Below, in pieces: positions 25,220 through 33,549 of a stretch of 64,000 bases of DNA (positions are counted from its first letter, which is position 1; each line of letters opens with the position of its first letter). Made by a program: the position numbers and the translations under genes. The notes beneath the pieces are model-generated. The model was not told where the DNA came from, did no database searches, and saw only the letters and a program-made list of their open reading frames with translations. This stretch comes from Oligosphaera ethanolica (GTDB taxonomy: Bacteria; Verrucomicrobiota; Lentisphaeria; Oligosphaerales; Oligosphaeraceae). The DNA is taken from NCBI RefSeq assembly GCF_030814695.1, contig NZ_JAUSVL010000001.1:3136227-3200226 (forward strand), written 5' to 3'.

Positions 25220-28213
25220 ATGACATTGCACCATAGTGCGTTGAGTGTATTGAGCTTGTGTTTGTCGGTCATGGCTTTGCCGATGGCGGGGATGGAGCTG
25301 CCGGCGCCGGTGGCGGCCTTTGCCGGGGTGGACATTGCCGGCGTCCGTGCTGGTCGTTATCATCCGCAGCATCAGGTCATGTGGGTGACCAACGACGGCA
25401 TCGGCATCGGTGAAGTGGCTGGAGAGGGCATTCGGCTGAATCCGGCGGCATTTACCGTGGCCGCGTGGGTCATGCCCAGCCTGCAGAGCGGCAACCACTA
25501 TCGCGGCATTGTCTTCAAGGGCGATCGGAGCGAGCGCGACGAGGTCGATTTCAAGCTTGATCTCTACGGCTTGATTCCCGAGTTTGGCTATCGGGTCAAT
25601 GGCGAGTGGCATGGCATCCTCCGCAACGGCTATGCCTTTGCCGTCCCCGGGCAGGGCCAGAAGGCGTTTGCGGATTGCCCGCAGCTGCTGCCCAATCGCT
25701 GGAATTTTCTGGCGGTGAGTTTTGATAAGGGCGCCATGCGCATGTACTTGAATGGCGAGCTGGCCTTTGACGCCTTGGGGCCGGGGCAGGAGTTGCAGCT
25801 GAGCGCGGCGCCGATGCTCCTGGGCGGTGGCGAGACGGGCGGCGGCCGGAGGAGTTTTCCTCTGAATGGCCTGTTGGATCGGGTCACGCTGTGGGACAGC
25901 GCGTTGAGCGCGGCGCAGGTGGAGGCGTTCCGCTTGCAGACGGCGGCGCACTATCCGCAGGCGACGGTGTCAGTGGCCTGGCGGGAGGAGTTTCCCGAGT
26001 ACGATCCGTATTTCAAGCGAAAGCTGGCATTGGTGGAGCGCTATGAAGCGGCCTTGCCGGCACGCGCGGCGGGCATGGCTTCGCCGGAGATGACCATTGC
26101 CGAGCACGGCGGCATCCCGAGCATCTTTCGCGATGGCGTCGCGGAGTCGGCGATGTGCATGATGCCGGCGCCGAGCGCCAATGAGCAGGGCGTCTTTCTC
26201 GCGTCCCGGGATTTTGCCGCGGCGGGGGTGAATTATTACAGCGAGATCTTCTGGACCTGGCTGAAGCTTGGGGACAGCTGTTCGCACTGGTGGACAGGCT
26301 ATGGCCAGTATGAATTTGAACGCGTAGCGGCGCGGCTGGAAAAGATCGTCGAGGCCAATCCCAAGGCCGCCATTCTCGTTCGGGTCAAGCTGAATGTGCC
26401 GGAGTGGTGGCTGGCGGAAAATCCAGACGAGCGGGTGGTGGACGAATTTGGCAAGCAGGGGGAGCAGCCGTCGATGAGTTCGGAGAAATGGCTGCGGGAC
26501 GTGTCGGTGATGCTCGCCGATTTTGTCCGCTACCTCGAGCATTCGCCCTTGTCGCCGCACATTGTGGGCTATGTCCCGGCGGGTGGGTCGACATCGGAGT
26601 GGTTCTGGTGGAATTTCAAAGATGGTCTAGTGGATTATTCGGCCATCAATCGCGAGGCCTTCCGGCGGTTTCTGCGCCGTGAGTATGCCGACGACGCGGC
26701 CTTGGCGCAGGCCTGGGGCGATGCCGAGCTGAGTTTGGCAACGGCGGACATTCCCACGCCCGAGCAACGGCGGGGGGCTGAGGACGGCTTTTTCCGCGAT
26801 CCGCTGCGGGCTCGCCAGGTGTATGACTACCGCCGTTTTATGACCAAGGCGACGACGGCGGCGATCCGGCAGGTGTCGAAGGTGGTGCGCGAGAACACCG
26901 TCACCCGCAAATTGGTGGGGACATTCTATGGCTACTCCATGACGATGAGCCCCGGGCCGGCCCTGGCCAATCTCGGCTTTCAGGGCTTCCAGGAGTTGCT
27001 TGAGGACGACAACTTGGACTTTTTCTGCGCGCCGACCAGCTATGGTTTTCGGCGGGATGGGCAGTCCGGCGATTACGCCGTCGGCTATTTGGCTTCGATC
27101 CGGCTTCATAACAAGGTCTATTATGACGAAGCCGACATGCGCACCTACCTCAGCCGGGGCAATGAGGCGTATCGCGCCGACAGTCTGCAGGAGAGTCTGA
27201 ACACGCATTGGCGTAGCTTCGGCAACGCCTTGGCGCATGGCGTCAACATCTGGTGGTTTTTGATTGCCGGCAACGGGACCTTTCACACCGACGCGCTGAT
27301 GGAGCAGATCGCGTCCATGAGTCGCCTCAATCGAGAGTATCACGACGTTTCGCGGCGTTCGGTGGCGCAGGTGGCGGTGCTCTGCGATGAAGAGAGCATG
27401 CACTTTTATTCAGGCAAGTACGGCAACTGTGCGTCGGTGGCGCGGGTGAAGACCGAACTGGCCAATATCGGCGCGCCGAGTGACGTGTACCTGCTCGGCG
27501 ACATCGGCAATGAGCGGATGCCTGACTACAAGCTGTACATCTTTCTCAATGCGTTTTACATCACGCCGGAGCGTCGCGAGGCCATCCAGCGGAAGCTGTC
27601 GCGCAATCACGCGGCGGCGTTGTGGATTTACGCGCCGGGCTATCTGTCGCCGACGGGGGCATCGGTTGCGACGATGGCGCAGCTGACCGGCATGACCCTG
27701 CGGCGGGTTGCGGAGCAGCCGGCCTCGCAGCTGGTGATCACGCAGAACGATCATCCCTTGGCGCGCTATTTGGGAAAAATGCGTCGCGGCGAGCAGCCAT
27801 TTGTGCAGGTTGTGAAGCGGGTGCTGAGTATGGAGGCCTTTGCGCCGGCGTTTTTTGTCGATGACCCGGAAGCTGACGTGATTGGCGAGCTGAACGGGCA
27901 GGGCGCGCTCGCCGTCAAGCAATGCGCCTGGGGAACCAGCATTTTCTCGTTGAACTCCTTGACCCCGGACCTCGCCCGGGGCGCCTGTGAGATGCTGGGG
28001 ATCCCGGTCTACATGGACAGCGGCGATGTCTTCCAGGCCAACGAGAGCTTTATGATGGTGCACGCCGTCAGCGACGGCGAAAAACGCCTACGGCTACCTG
28101 AAGCGCGCACCGTCCGCAATCTGAATAACGACGAGCGCTTCCCGGCTACCACTGAGGTGCGCCTGCAGATGAAGCGCGGCGACACGGTCATTTTTCAGCT
28201 GGAGAAGAACTGA
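25220..28213 (+). CDS. LamG plus GH42-like hydrolase, secreted
   Basis: 997 residues. Signal peptide about 1-24 (ends ALPMAGME). LamG domain about 70-237 (AAFTVAAWVMP, NRWNFLAVSFDKGAMRMYLNG, FPLNGLLDRVTLWDSALS). Residues about 290-640 form a TIM barrel of the GH42/GH-A type: VNYYSEIFWTWLK, ILVRVKLNVPEWWLAENPDE, GYVPAGGSTSEWFWW (candidate acid/base Glu in TSEW), LDFFCAPTSYGFRR, KVYYDEADMRTYL (candidate nucleophile region). Then a Rossmann-like trimerisation domain, about 700-910 (VAVLCDEESM, YKLYIFLNAFYITPERREAI), as in beta-galactosidase family 42. A paralogue lies at 50424-53039. Confidence 0.75.
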   Translation: MTLHHSALSVLSLCLSVMALPMAGMELPAPVAAFAGVDIAGVRAGRYHPQHQVMWVTNDGIGIGEVAGEGIRLNPAAFTVAAWVMPSLQSGNHYRGIVFKGDRSERDEVDFKLDLYGLIPEFGYRVNGEWHGILRNGYAFAVPGQGQKAFADCPQLLPNRWNFLAVSFDKGAMRMYLNGELAFDALGPGQELQLSAAPMLLGGGETGGGRRSFPLNGLLDRVTLWDSALSAAQVEAFRLQTAAHYPQATVSVAWREEFPEYDPYFKRKLALVERYEAALPARAAGMASPEMTIAEHGGIPSIFRDGVAESAMCMMPAPSANEQGVFLASRDFAAAGVNYYSEIFWTWLKLGDSCSHWWTGYGQYEFERVAARLEKIVEANPKAAILVRVKLNVPEWWLAENPDERVVDEFGKQGEQPSMSSEKWLRDVSVMLADFVRYLEHSPLSPHIVGYVPAGGSTSEWFWWNFKDGLVDYSAINREAFRRFLRREYADDAALAQAWGDAELSLATADIPTPEQRRGAEDGFFRDPLRARQVYDYRRFMTKATTAAIRQVSKVVRENTVTRKLVGTFYGYSMTMSPGPALANLGFQGFQELLEDDNLDFFCAPTSYGFRRDGQSGDYAVGYLASIRLHNKVYYDEADMRTYLSRGNEAYRADSLQESLNTHWRSFGNALAHGVNIWWFLIAGNGTFHTDALMEQIASMSRLNREYHDVSRRSVAQVAVLCDEESMHFYSGKYGNCASVARVKTELANIGAPSDVYLLGDIGNERMPDYKLYIFLNAFYITPERREAIQRKLSRNHAAALWIYAPGYLSPTGASVATMAQLTGMTLRRVAEQPASQLVITQNDHPLARYLGKMRRGEQPFVQVVKRVLSMEAFAPAFFVDDPEADVIGELNGQGALAVKQCAWGTSIFSLNSLTPDLARGACEMLGIPVYMDSGDVFQANESFMMVHAVSDGEKRLRLPEARTVRNLNNDERFPATTEVRLQMKRGDTVIFQLEKN

Positions 28214-28867
28214 ATGAGTGCGGTTAAGACAGAAATACTTTCACCGCGAGAAGCGGCGAAGCGCAGTGACGACGGGGCTTTTTGCCCGGCGTTTTACTGG
28301 CGGTCTTTCCCCGTGGTGGAGAAGATTCGCGATCTGGCCGGCGGCGGCTGCTGCGGCGACTTGCGTTCGCTGCGCTTTACGGCCAGTCGACCGCGGAAAC
28401 ATGCCGTGGACGAGGCGAGCTTCGTCTACGACCGTTTTTCGGCGATGCTGGACGGCGCGGGATTTCTTGCGGGCGCGCCCTGTCGCAAGCTGTATGTGGA
28501 GAAGTGCGCGGGCGCGAATAACCTGTTCGCGCTGGCGGAATTCGAGAACGGCGTGGTGGCGGAGTTTGAGGCCAATGAGTGCCTGCCGGATACCCTGCCG
28601 GACATTGCTTTCGTCAAGGCCAATTTCAGCGACGGGCATATCACCAATCAGCCGTTGGTGGGCTATTTCAACGAAGAGGGCCTGCTCTATGCCGACGACT
28701 CGAGTTGCGGTCAGTACATCGCGGATAATGCGTTGACGTCCCTGGCGGCAGGTCCTTTTGCGTGGATGGAGTCGCGTTTTGCGCTTGCGGTCGAGCGCGG
28801 CGAGATAGCGCTGGGCAAGCTGGGCTGCGACCGGTGGCTGTCCATGATTGCGGAGGTGCTGTCATGA
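28214..28867 (+). CDS. Gfo/Idh/MocA C-terminal-domain-like protein without Rossmann domain
   Basis: 217 residues. The ATG directly follows the upstream TGA. No GxGxxG/Rossmann start is present. FALAEFENGVVAEFEANE and the end WMESRFALAVERGE plus [12 protein letters not shown] resemble the beta-sheet C-terminal domain of Gfo/Idh/MocA proteins (sheet followed by the closing helices). The stop overlaps the ATG of the next gene by 4 bp (ATGA). It could be a partner subunit or a decayed paralogue; the frame is intact and codon usage matches its neighbours. Confidence 0.5.
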   Translation: MSAVKTEILSPREAAKRSDDGAFCPAFYWRSFPVVEKIRDLAGGGCCGDLRSLRFTASRPRKHAVDEASFVYDRFSAMLDGAGFLAGAPCRKLYVEKCAGANNLFALAEFENGVVAEFEANECLPDTLPDIAFVKANFSDGHITNQPLVGYFNEEGLLYADDSSCGQYIADNALTSLAAGPFAWMESRFALAVERGEIALGKLGCDRWLSMIAEVLS

Positions 28868-29973
28868 AGCAGTATAAGATCATGATTGCAGGCGCGGCCA
28901 ATCCCCACATCCCCCAGTACTTGCGGGGCTGCGCGCCGGCGGGGTCGAATCGGCAGCTGGTGGCGGTGTCGGACCCCGACCCGCAGCGGCTTGCGGCTGC
29001 GCGGGACTTGGTCGGTGCGGGCGCCGATGCGGTGGCCTGGTACGGCGATTATCACGCTATGTTCGATGCCCATGCGGATGCGGACATGGTGATTATTGGT
29101 AGCGACAATCGCGATCATTTCGCGATGTTTTGCGAAGCGGTGCGGCGTAAGCTGCACATCTTCACGATGAAGGTCATTTCCATGGATGAAGACGAGTGCC
29201 GGGAAATGCTGGCCATGCAGGCGGGCTATGACCGGGTGATTGCCACCGAGCTGGAACTGCATTTTCATCCGCAGTTCATACAGGCTCGCGACATGGTGCG
29301 TGCTGGCGCGATCGGCGAGCTGCAGTCGGTGTACTTGTCGAATATCTCGCAGAGTCCCTGTAATTACTATCCCAACTGGGGGACCCCGGAACTGTCCTAC
29401 GGGAAGCGGGTGGCATTGCGTCCAGGCGCGACGGTCTTTCGTGGCGGCGCCATCACCGATCACCCGCATCCCTACGATCTGATCCGCTGGATCACCGGAC
29501 GGGAATTTCGCAGCGTGAAAGCGATGTCGGCGACCAATCAGCGGTCGGCGCTGGAGGTGGAAGACCACGCGGCGATTACCGGCGAGCTCAGTGGCGGCGT
29601 GAAGTACTTTGTCAATCCGTCTTATTCCAATCTAGAAGAGCAGGTGTCTGCGCGGCGGCTGCTGTGGCCGAAATCGCTGGAGTGCAATCTGAAAGTCACC
29701 GGCAGCAAAGGCTATCTCTCCGCGGACTTTTTTGATCGGCACTGCTATGTAGTGGGAAAGAATTGCGTCTCGCCGGACCGGCTGATCGTCGAATTGGCGC
29801 CGCGATATTGGGGCGGCGCTGACGACTCACGGCTGGGCAATTTCATTGCGGCAATTGAGGGGCGCCGGGCGGCGCCGGAATGCAGTCTGGCAGACAGCTA
29901 CGCCGCAGTGCGGGTGATGAACGCCGCCTACGAGTCGCTCTGGCATGACCGCGAGATCATTTTGGATGTGTGA
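28864..29973 (+). CDS. Gfo/Idh/MocA-family oxidoreductase
   Basis: 369 residues from ATG 28864 (4-bp overlap with previous gene). N-terminal NAD(P) Rossmann domain, about 1-125: [19 protein letters not shown] (glycine loop replaced by GAANPH), [23 protein letters not shown]. The usual EKP motif is replaced by TMKVISM near 102. C-terminal sheet domain about 130-350 ([28 protein letters not shown], the substrate His/Asp strand). The unusual N-terminal loop leaves cofactor preference open. It is the last gene of the tight operon that starts at 22293. Confidence 0.75.
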   Translation: MKQYKIMIAGAANPHIPQYLRGCAPAGSNRQLVAVSDPDPQRLAAARDLVGAGADAVAWYGDYHAMFDAHADADMVIIGSDNRDHFAMFCEAVRRKLHIFTMKVISMDEDECREMLAMQAGYDRVIATELELHFHPQFIQARDMVRAGAIGELQSVYLSNISQSPCNYYPNWGTPELSYGKRVALRPGATVFRGGAITDHPHPYDLIRWITGREFRSVKAMSATNQRSALEVEDHAAITGELSGGVKYFVNPSYSNLEEQVSARRLLWPKSLECNLKVTGSKGYLSADFFDRHCYVVGKNCVSPDRLIVELAPRYWGGADDSRLGNFIAAIEGRRAAPECSLADSYAAVRVMNAAYESLWHDREIILDV

Positions 29974-30104
29974 GTATGGAGACGGTCGTGAAAAAATCAA
30001 CAGCAAACGAGGATGATCTGGCGATGCACAAAGCAAACGTGATTGCGCTGATACCCGAATTGTCGAGTGACTGTCATAACCTACGAAACATTGGAGGGGG
30101 AAGG

Positions 30105-30812
30105 GTGAAACAACGGACTTTTACACTGATTGAGCTTCTGGTCGTGATCGCGATCATCGCGATTCTCGCGGCGATGTTGTTGCCGGCGCTGGCGAAGGCG
30201 CGGGAGAAGGCCCGGAGTATCTCCTGCACCAATAACCTCAAGCAGATTGCGCTCAATATGGCAATGTACGCATCGGATAATGACGACTATATCATTCAAA
30301 GTCAGCCGACGACGGGCACGTATTATTCCACCTGGCATAAGCTTTTCGGCTTTTCGCCGACGGACCCGACGCTGTATTGCCCCAGCAATGCCCCGGTGAC
30401 ACCCGGCGCGGCCTATTTTTACACCTACGGGCAACTCAATCTGAAGGTCGATAGCCATTATAAGAACAACATCAACAATAAGAAGGACAAGCTGGGGGAC
30501 TTTGCCACTTGGGTGGATGGCGTCGCATTGCAGGTGTACAGCACGAAAAACATGAAGCTGCCATCGGAAACGCTGATGTTTGCGGATACCACCCGCTACA
30601 ACGACGACCAGAAGGGCATCGGCTGCTGGATGTTCCGTTGTGACAATTTTAATGGCAATGCCGCCATCACGCTTATTCACGGCGGTCGGGCCAATGGCGC
30701 CTACGTGGATGGGCATGTCAAGAGCCACAACCAGGGCGATCTGCGCACGGGCGCCTGCATGGTCAGGGCATTCTGCAATCAGGCGTCGGAAGCGCTGCCG
30801 CTCATGCTCTGA
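30105..30812 (+). CDS. Prepilin-like protein with H-X9-DG motif
   Basis: 235 residues from GTG 30105 with GGAGGGGG upstream; a longer frame starting in the previous gene's tail has no prepilin features at its N-terminus. [13 protein letters not shown] gives a prepilin motif with Thr at -1. The hydrophobic helix is followed by [17 protein letters not shown] and NLKQIA, and H-X9-DG is at [13 protein letters not shown]. It follows the Gfo/Idh/MocA gene by 131 bp on the same strand and may be read with the operon. Confidence 0.9.
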   Translation: MKQRTFTLIELLVVIAIIAILAAMLLPALAKAREKARSISCTNNLKQIALNMAMYASDNDDYIIQSQPTTGTYYSTWHKLFGFSPTDPTLYCPSNAPVTPGAAYFYTYGQLNLKVDSHYKNNINNKKDKLGDFATWVDGVALQVYSTKNMKLPSETLMFADTTRYNDDQKGIGCWMFRCDNFNGNAAITLIHGGRANGAYVDGHVKSHNQGDLRTGACMVRAFCNQASEALPLML

Positions 30813-31389
30813 TGACGAACCCAGGGCTGCTGGGCTCACGCGAAGGCCTTTTGGCTCACGCGAAGGCGCGAAGACGCGAAGAAGACAAATACCAGGAAGA
30901 TTGGCGGCATGTCTTGCCGCTATGCGGCAATTCACGCCGCCGATAGAAAGGCGCGAATTCGTAGGGGCGGACCTATGTGTCCGCCCTTTTTTATCCGCAG
31001 TTTGACGCAGATGCCGCAGAATTCTTTTTCTCGCGCGAAGGCGCTTACGCGTGGGAACGAGGACTTTTTTTTTCTCACGCGAAGGCGCGAAGGCGCGAAG
31101 AAGACAAATACCAGGAAGAATGGCGGCATGTCTTGCCGCTACGCGGCAATTCACGCCGCCGATAGAAAGGCGCGAAGGCTTTTATATCCGCAGATGCCGC
31201 AGATTCACGCCGCTGGTAGCAAGGCGCGGGGGCGTGATCTCTGTGTCCGTCCGGCAGTGCTGTGTGGTTGGTCTATTTTTGTGGAGGCTGTTTGCGTGTT
31301 TGGTGGTGGTCATTCATGGTAAGGCCCTGGTTGACGGGCGTGGCAAATGGGGTAGTTGTCGAGAGCGAATGCAAGGAAAGGGGCTGAGT
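30813..31389 (+). repeat. Two to three R4 repeats in a gene-free gap
   Basis: Two full copies of the R4 element (30836-30958 and 31027-31177) and a fragment (31180-31235). Each has CTCACGCGAAGGCGCGAAG units followed by GACAAATACCAGGAAGA and a stem GGCGGCATGTCTTGCCGC/GCGGCAATTCACGCCGCC, then GATAGAAAGGCGCGAA. TATCCGCAGTTTGACGCAGAT and TATCCGCAGATGCCGCAGATT lie beside them. The remaining bases before the ManD-like gene show no gene. Confidence 0.85.
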
Positions 31390-32592
31390 ATGGCCGGGGT
31401 GACTATACGTGATATTCGGGCGATCTGCACTGCGCCGGCGGGCATCAATCTGATCGTGGTGAAGGTCGAGACCAGCGAGCCGGGGCTGTACGGCTTGGGC
31501 TGCGCGACCTTTGCGTATCGGCATCGGCTGGTGGCGGCGATGGTGGATGACTATCTCAAGCCGCTGCTGCTGGGGCGCGCGGTGGCCGACATCAGCGACA
31601 TTTGGGAGACGGTCAATCACAATGCCTACTGGCGCAATGGTCCGATCAACAACAATGCGTTGTCTGGCCTGGACATGGCGTTGTGGGACATCAAGGGCAA
31701 GCTGGCGGGCATGCCGCTGTATGATCTCCTGGGCGGTCGTTGTCGGCCGGCGGCACGGGTCTATCGTCATGCGAATGGGGCGACGCTGGCGGAAGTCGCG
31801 GCGAAAGTCCGGCAATATATGGCGGAGGGCGTGACGCATGTGCGGGTGCAGTGGGGTGGCTATGGCGGCCAGGCCAGCGGCATGCAGCAGCCGGACGGAG
31901 TGCTGCCCGGCGCGTATTATTGCCCGGATCAGTATATGCGGCGGACCATTGAGCTGCTGGCAGCCATGCGCGAAGAACTGGGCGAGGAGGTCGAGCTGCT
32001 GCATGATGTCCATGAACGCTTGGCGCCCATTCAGGCGCTGGGGTTGGCCAAAGCGCTGGAGTCCTACCGGCTGTTCTTCCTTGAAGACCTGTTGCCGCCG
32101 GAGCAAGTGCCGTGGTTCCGGACAATTCGGCAGCAATGCGCCACGCCGTTGGCGATGGGCGAGCTCTTCAACAATCCCATGGAGTGGGACACGCTTATCC
32201 GAGAGCGCTTGATTGATTTCATTCGGGTGCACATCAGCCAGATTGGCGGCATCACGCCGGCACGCAAGCTGGCGACATTCTGCGAGGCCAGCGGGGTGCG
32301 CACGGCCTGGCATGGGCCGGGCGACGTATCGCCCGTCGGGCACGCGGCCAATGTGCATTTGGACTTGGCCTCGCCAAACTTCGGCATTCAGGAGTGGTCC
32401 GGTCTCAACGACGCGTTGCGCGAGGTCTTTCCCGGCTCGCCAGAACTGTGCGACGGCTTTGTCACGGTCAGTGAACGGCCTGGGCTCGGCGTGGATATCG
32501 ACGAGAAGGCCGCCGCGCGTTTTCCCTGCAAGGACGGCGTCACGACTTGGACGCAAACGCGCTGGCCTGACGGTACTGCCTTCACACCCTGA
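31390..32592 (+). CDS. Mannonate-dehydratase-like (ManD/RspA) enolase-superfamily enzyme
   Basis: 400 residues from ATG 31390 (MAGVTIRDI); in-frame upstream sequence is R4 repeat and is not part of the protein. It matches the ManD branch of the enolase superfamily: metal ligands Asp in LLHDVHERL, Glu in FLEDLLPPE and Glu in AMGELFNNP, the active-site His in AWHGPGDVSPVGH, and the end PNFGIQEWSG. ManD proteins dehydrate D-mannonate or D-gluconate to 2-keto-3-deoxygluconate, so uronate catabolism is a likely role; ManD-branch proteins have several substrates, so the activity is inferred. Confidence 0.8.
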   Translation: MAGVTIRDIRAICTAPAGINLIVVKVETSEPGLYGLGCATFAYRHRLVAAMVDDYLKPLLLGRAVADISDIWETVNHNAYWRNGPINNNALSGLDMALWDIKGKLAGMPLYDLLGGRCRPAARVYRHANGATLAEVAAKVRQYMAEGVTHVRVQWGGYGGQASGMQQPDGVLPGAYYCPDQYMRRTIELLAAMREELGEEVELLHDVHERLAPIQALGLAKALESYRLFFLEDLLPPEQVPWFRTIRQQCATPLAMGELFNNPMEWDTLIRERLIDFIRVHISQIGGITPARKLATFCEASGVRTAWHGPGDVSPVGHAANVHLDLASPNFGIQEWSGLNDALREVFPGSPELCDGFVTVSERPGLGVDIDEKAAARFPCKDGVTTWTQTRWPDGTAFTP

Positions 32593-32606
32593 GCGTGCTA
32601 GACGAT

Positions 32607-32685
32607 TCCAGTCCATTGAGTCCATCTAGTCCATTGAGTCCATCTAGTCCATTGAGTCCATCTAGTCCATTGAGTCCATTGAGGA
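32607..32685 (+). repeat. 9-bp minisatellite, units TCCATTGAG/TCCATCTAG
   Basis: About eight alternating copies of TCCATTGAG and TCCATCTAG between the ManD-like gene and the SDR gene. On the other strand the units read TCAATGGAC and TAGATGGAC, so they share the GGAC core with the other 9-bp arrays. Confidence 0.9.
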
Positions 32686-32706
32686 GCATCCCTGATTGAG
32701 GGAATT

Positions 32707-33504
32707 ATGAGCAAAAAAGCGTATGTGACGGGCGCGAGCCACGGCATTGGCCGGGGCATTGCGTTGGTGTTGGCCGAGCAGGGTTACGACATCGCTTTCA
32801 CCTACAACCGGCGCGAGGACGATGCGCGGCGCGTGCAGGATGAGCTGACAGCGTTGGGCGTGCGGGCCTTTGCCTTCCGGGCTGAGCTGCAGCACGCTGG
32901 CGTGGCCGAGACCGTCGCTGCCGAGGCCATTGCGGCGCTGGGTGGCATCGACCTCTTCGTGGGCAATGCCGGAAAGATGCAAGCCGGGCCGCTGCAGGGA
33001 ATCAGCGGCTCCGATGTTGATTTTGCCTACCAGCTGTTTTATCGCAGCAACATCATGGCGACGAAGGTGGCGGTGCCGGCCATGCTTGCGAGCGGCCGTG
33101 GCGGTTCGGTGATATACATCACCTCGACGCGGGCGTTTCGGGCCCACGCGGATGATTGTCTTTACGGCAGCATGAAAGCCGCGCTGAATCGCGCGGTGGA
33201 AACACTGGCGTTGGAGTTCGCGCCGCGGGGCATCCGCGTGAACGCGGTGGCACCCGGGAATACATGGATTTTTGACGACTCGACGCCGGCGGAACTGCAG
33301 GCCCAGCAGCATCGCGATTGGGTGCCGGCAGGGCGCCCTGGCACCGCTCGCGAGGTGGGGCAGCTGGTGGCCTACCTCGCGTCCGAGAACGCCGCGTACA
33401 TCACCGGCGAGGTCGTCAAGATCGACGGCGGGCTGATCCTCCCGGGAGTGCCGGAGACTTTCCCCGGCATGACGCCAAAAATGCACGGCGGCGGGACAAA
33501 CTAA
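32707..33504 (+). CDS. Short-chain dehydrogenase/reductase
   Basis: 265 residues. NAD(P)-binding TGASHGIGRG at residue 8, NAG at about 92 (VGNAGKM), catalytic Ser in YITSTRA near 138 and Tyr-x3-Lys in YGSMKAAL near 155, then the terminal IDGGLILPG. These are classical-SDR marks. Its position 114 bp after the ManD-like enolase suggests oxidation or reduction of the same sugar acid or its keto product, an inference. It converges with the sulfatase gene. Confidence 0.9.
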   Translation: MSKKAYVTGASHGIGRGIALVLAEQGYDIAFTYNRREDDARRVQDELTALGVRAFAFRAELQHAGVAETVAAEAIAALGGIDLFVGNAGKMQAGPLQGISGSDVDFAYQLFYRSNIMATKVAVPAMLASGRGGSVIYITSTRAFRAHADDCLYGSMKAALNRAVETLALEFAPRGIRVNAVAPGNTWIFDDSTPAELQAQQHRDWVPAGRPGTAREVGQLVAYLASENAAYITGEVVKIDGGLILPGVPETFPGMTPKMHGGGTN

Positions 33505-33549
33505 GTCCGGGCCCCAACGGCTCTACTGCTCCGCATGGGCCGGCGCGTT

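Noticed and set aside
28214-28867. Pseudogene or frameshifted part of the next gene
   Set aside because: The frame is intact, starts at an ATG right after the previous stop, and the following gene is complete by itself.
30837-31322. SREGAKARR-type open frames
   Set aside because: The same sequence is a dispersed repeat at several places with a stem; coding is not supported.
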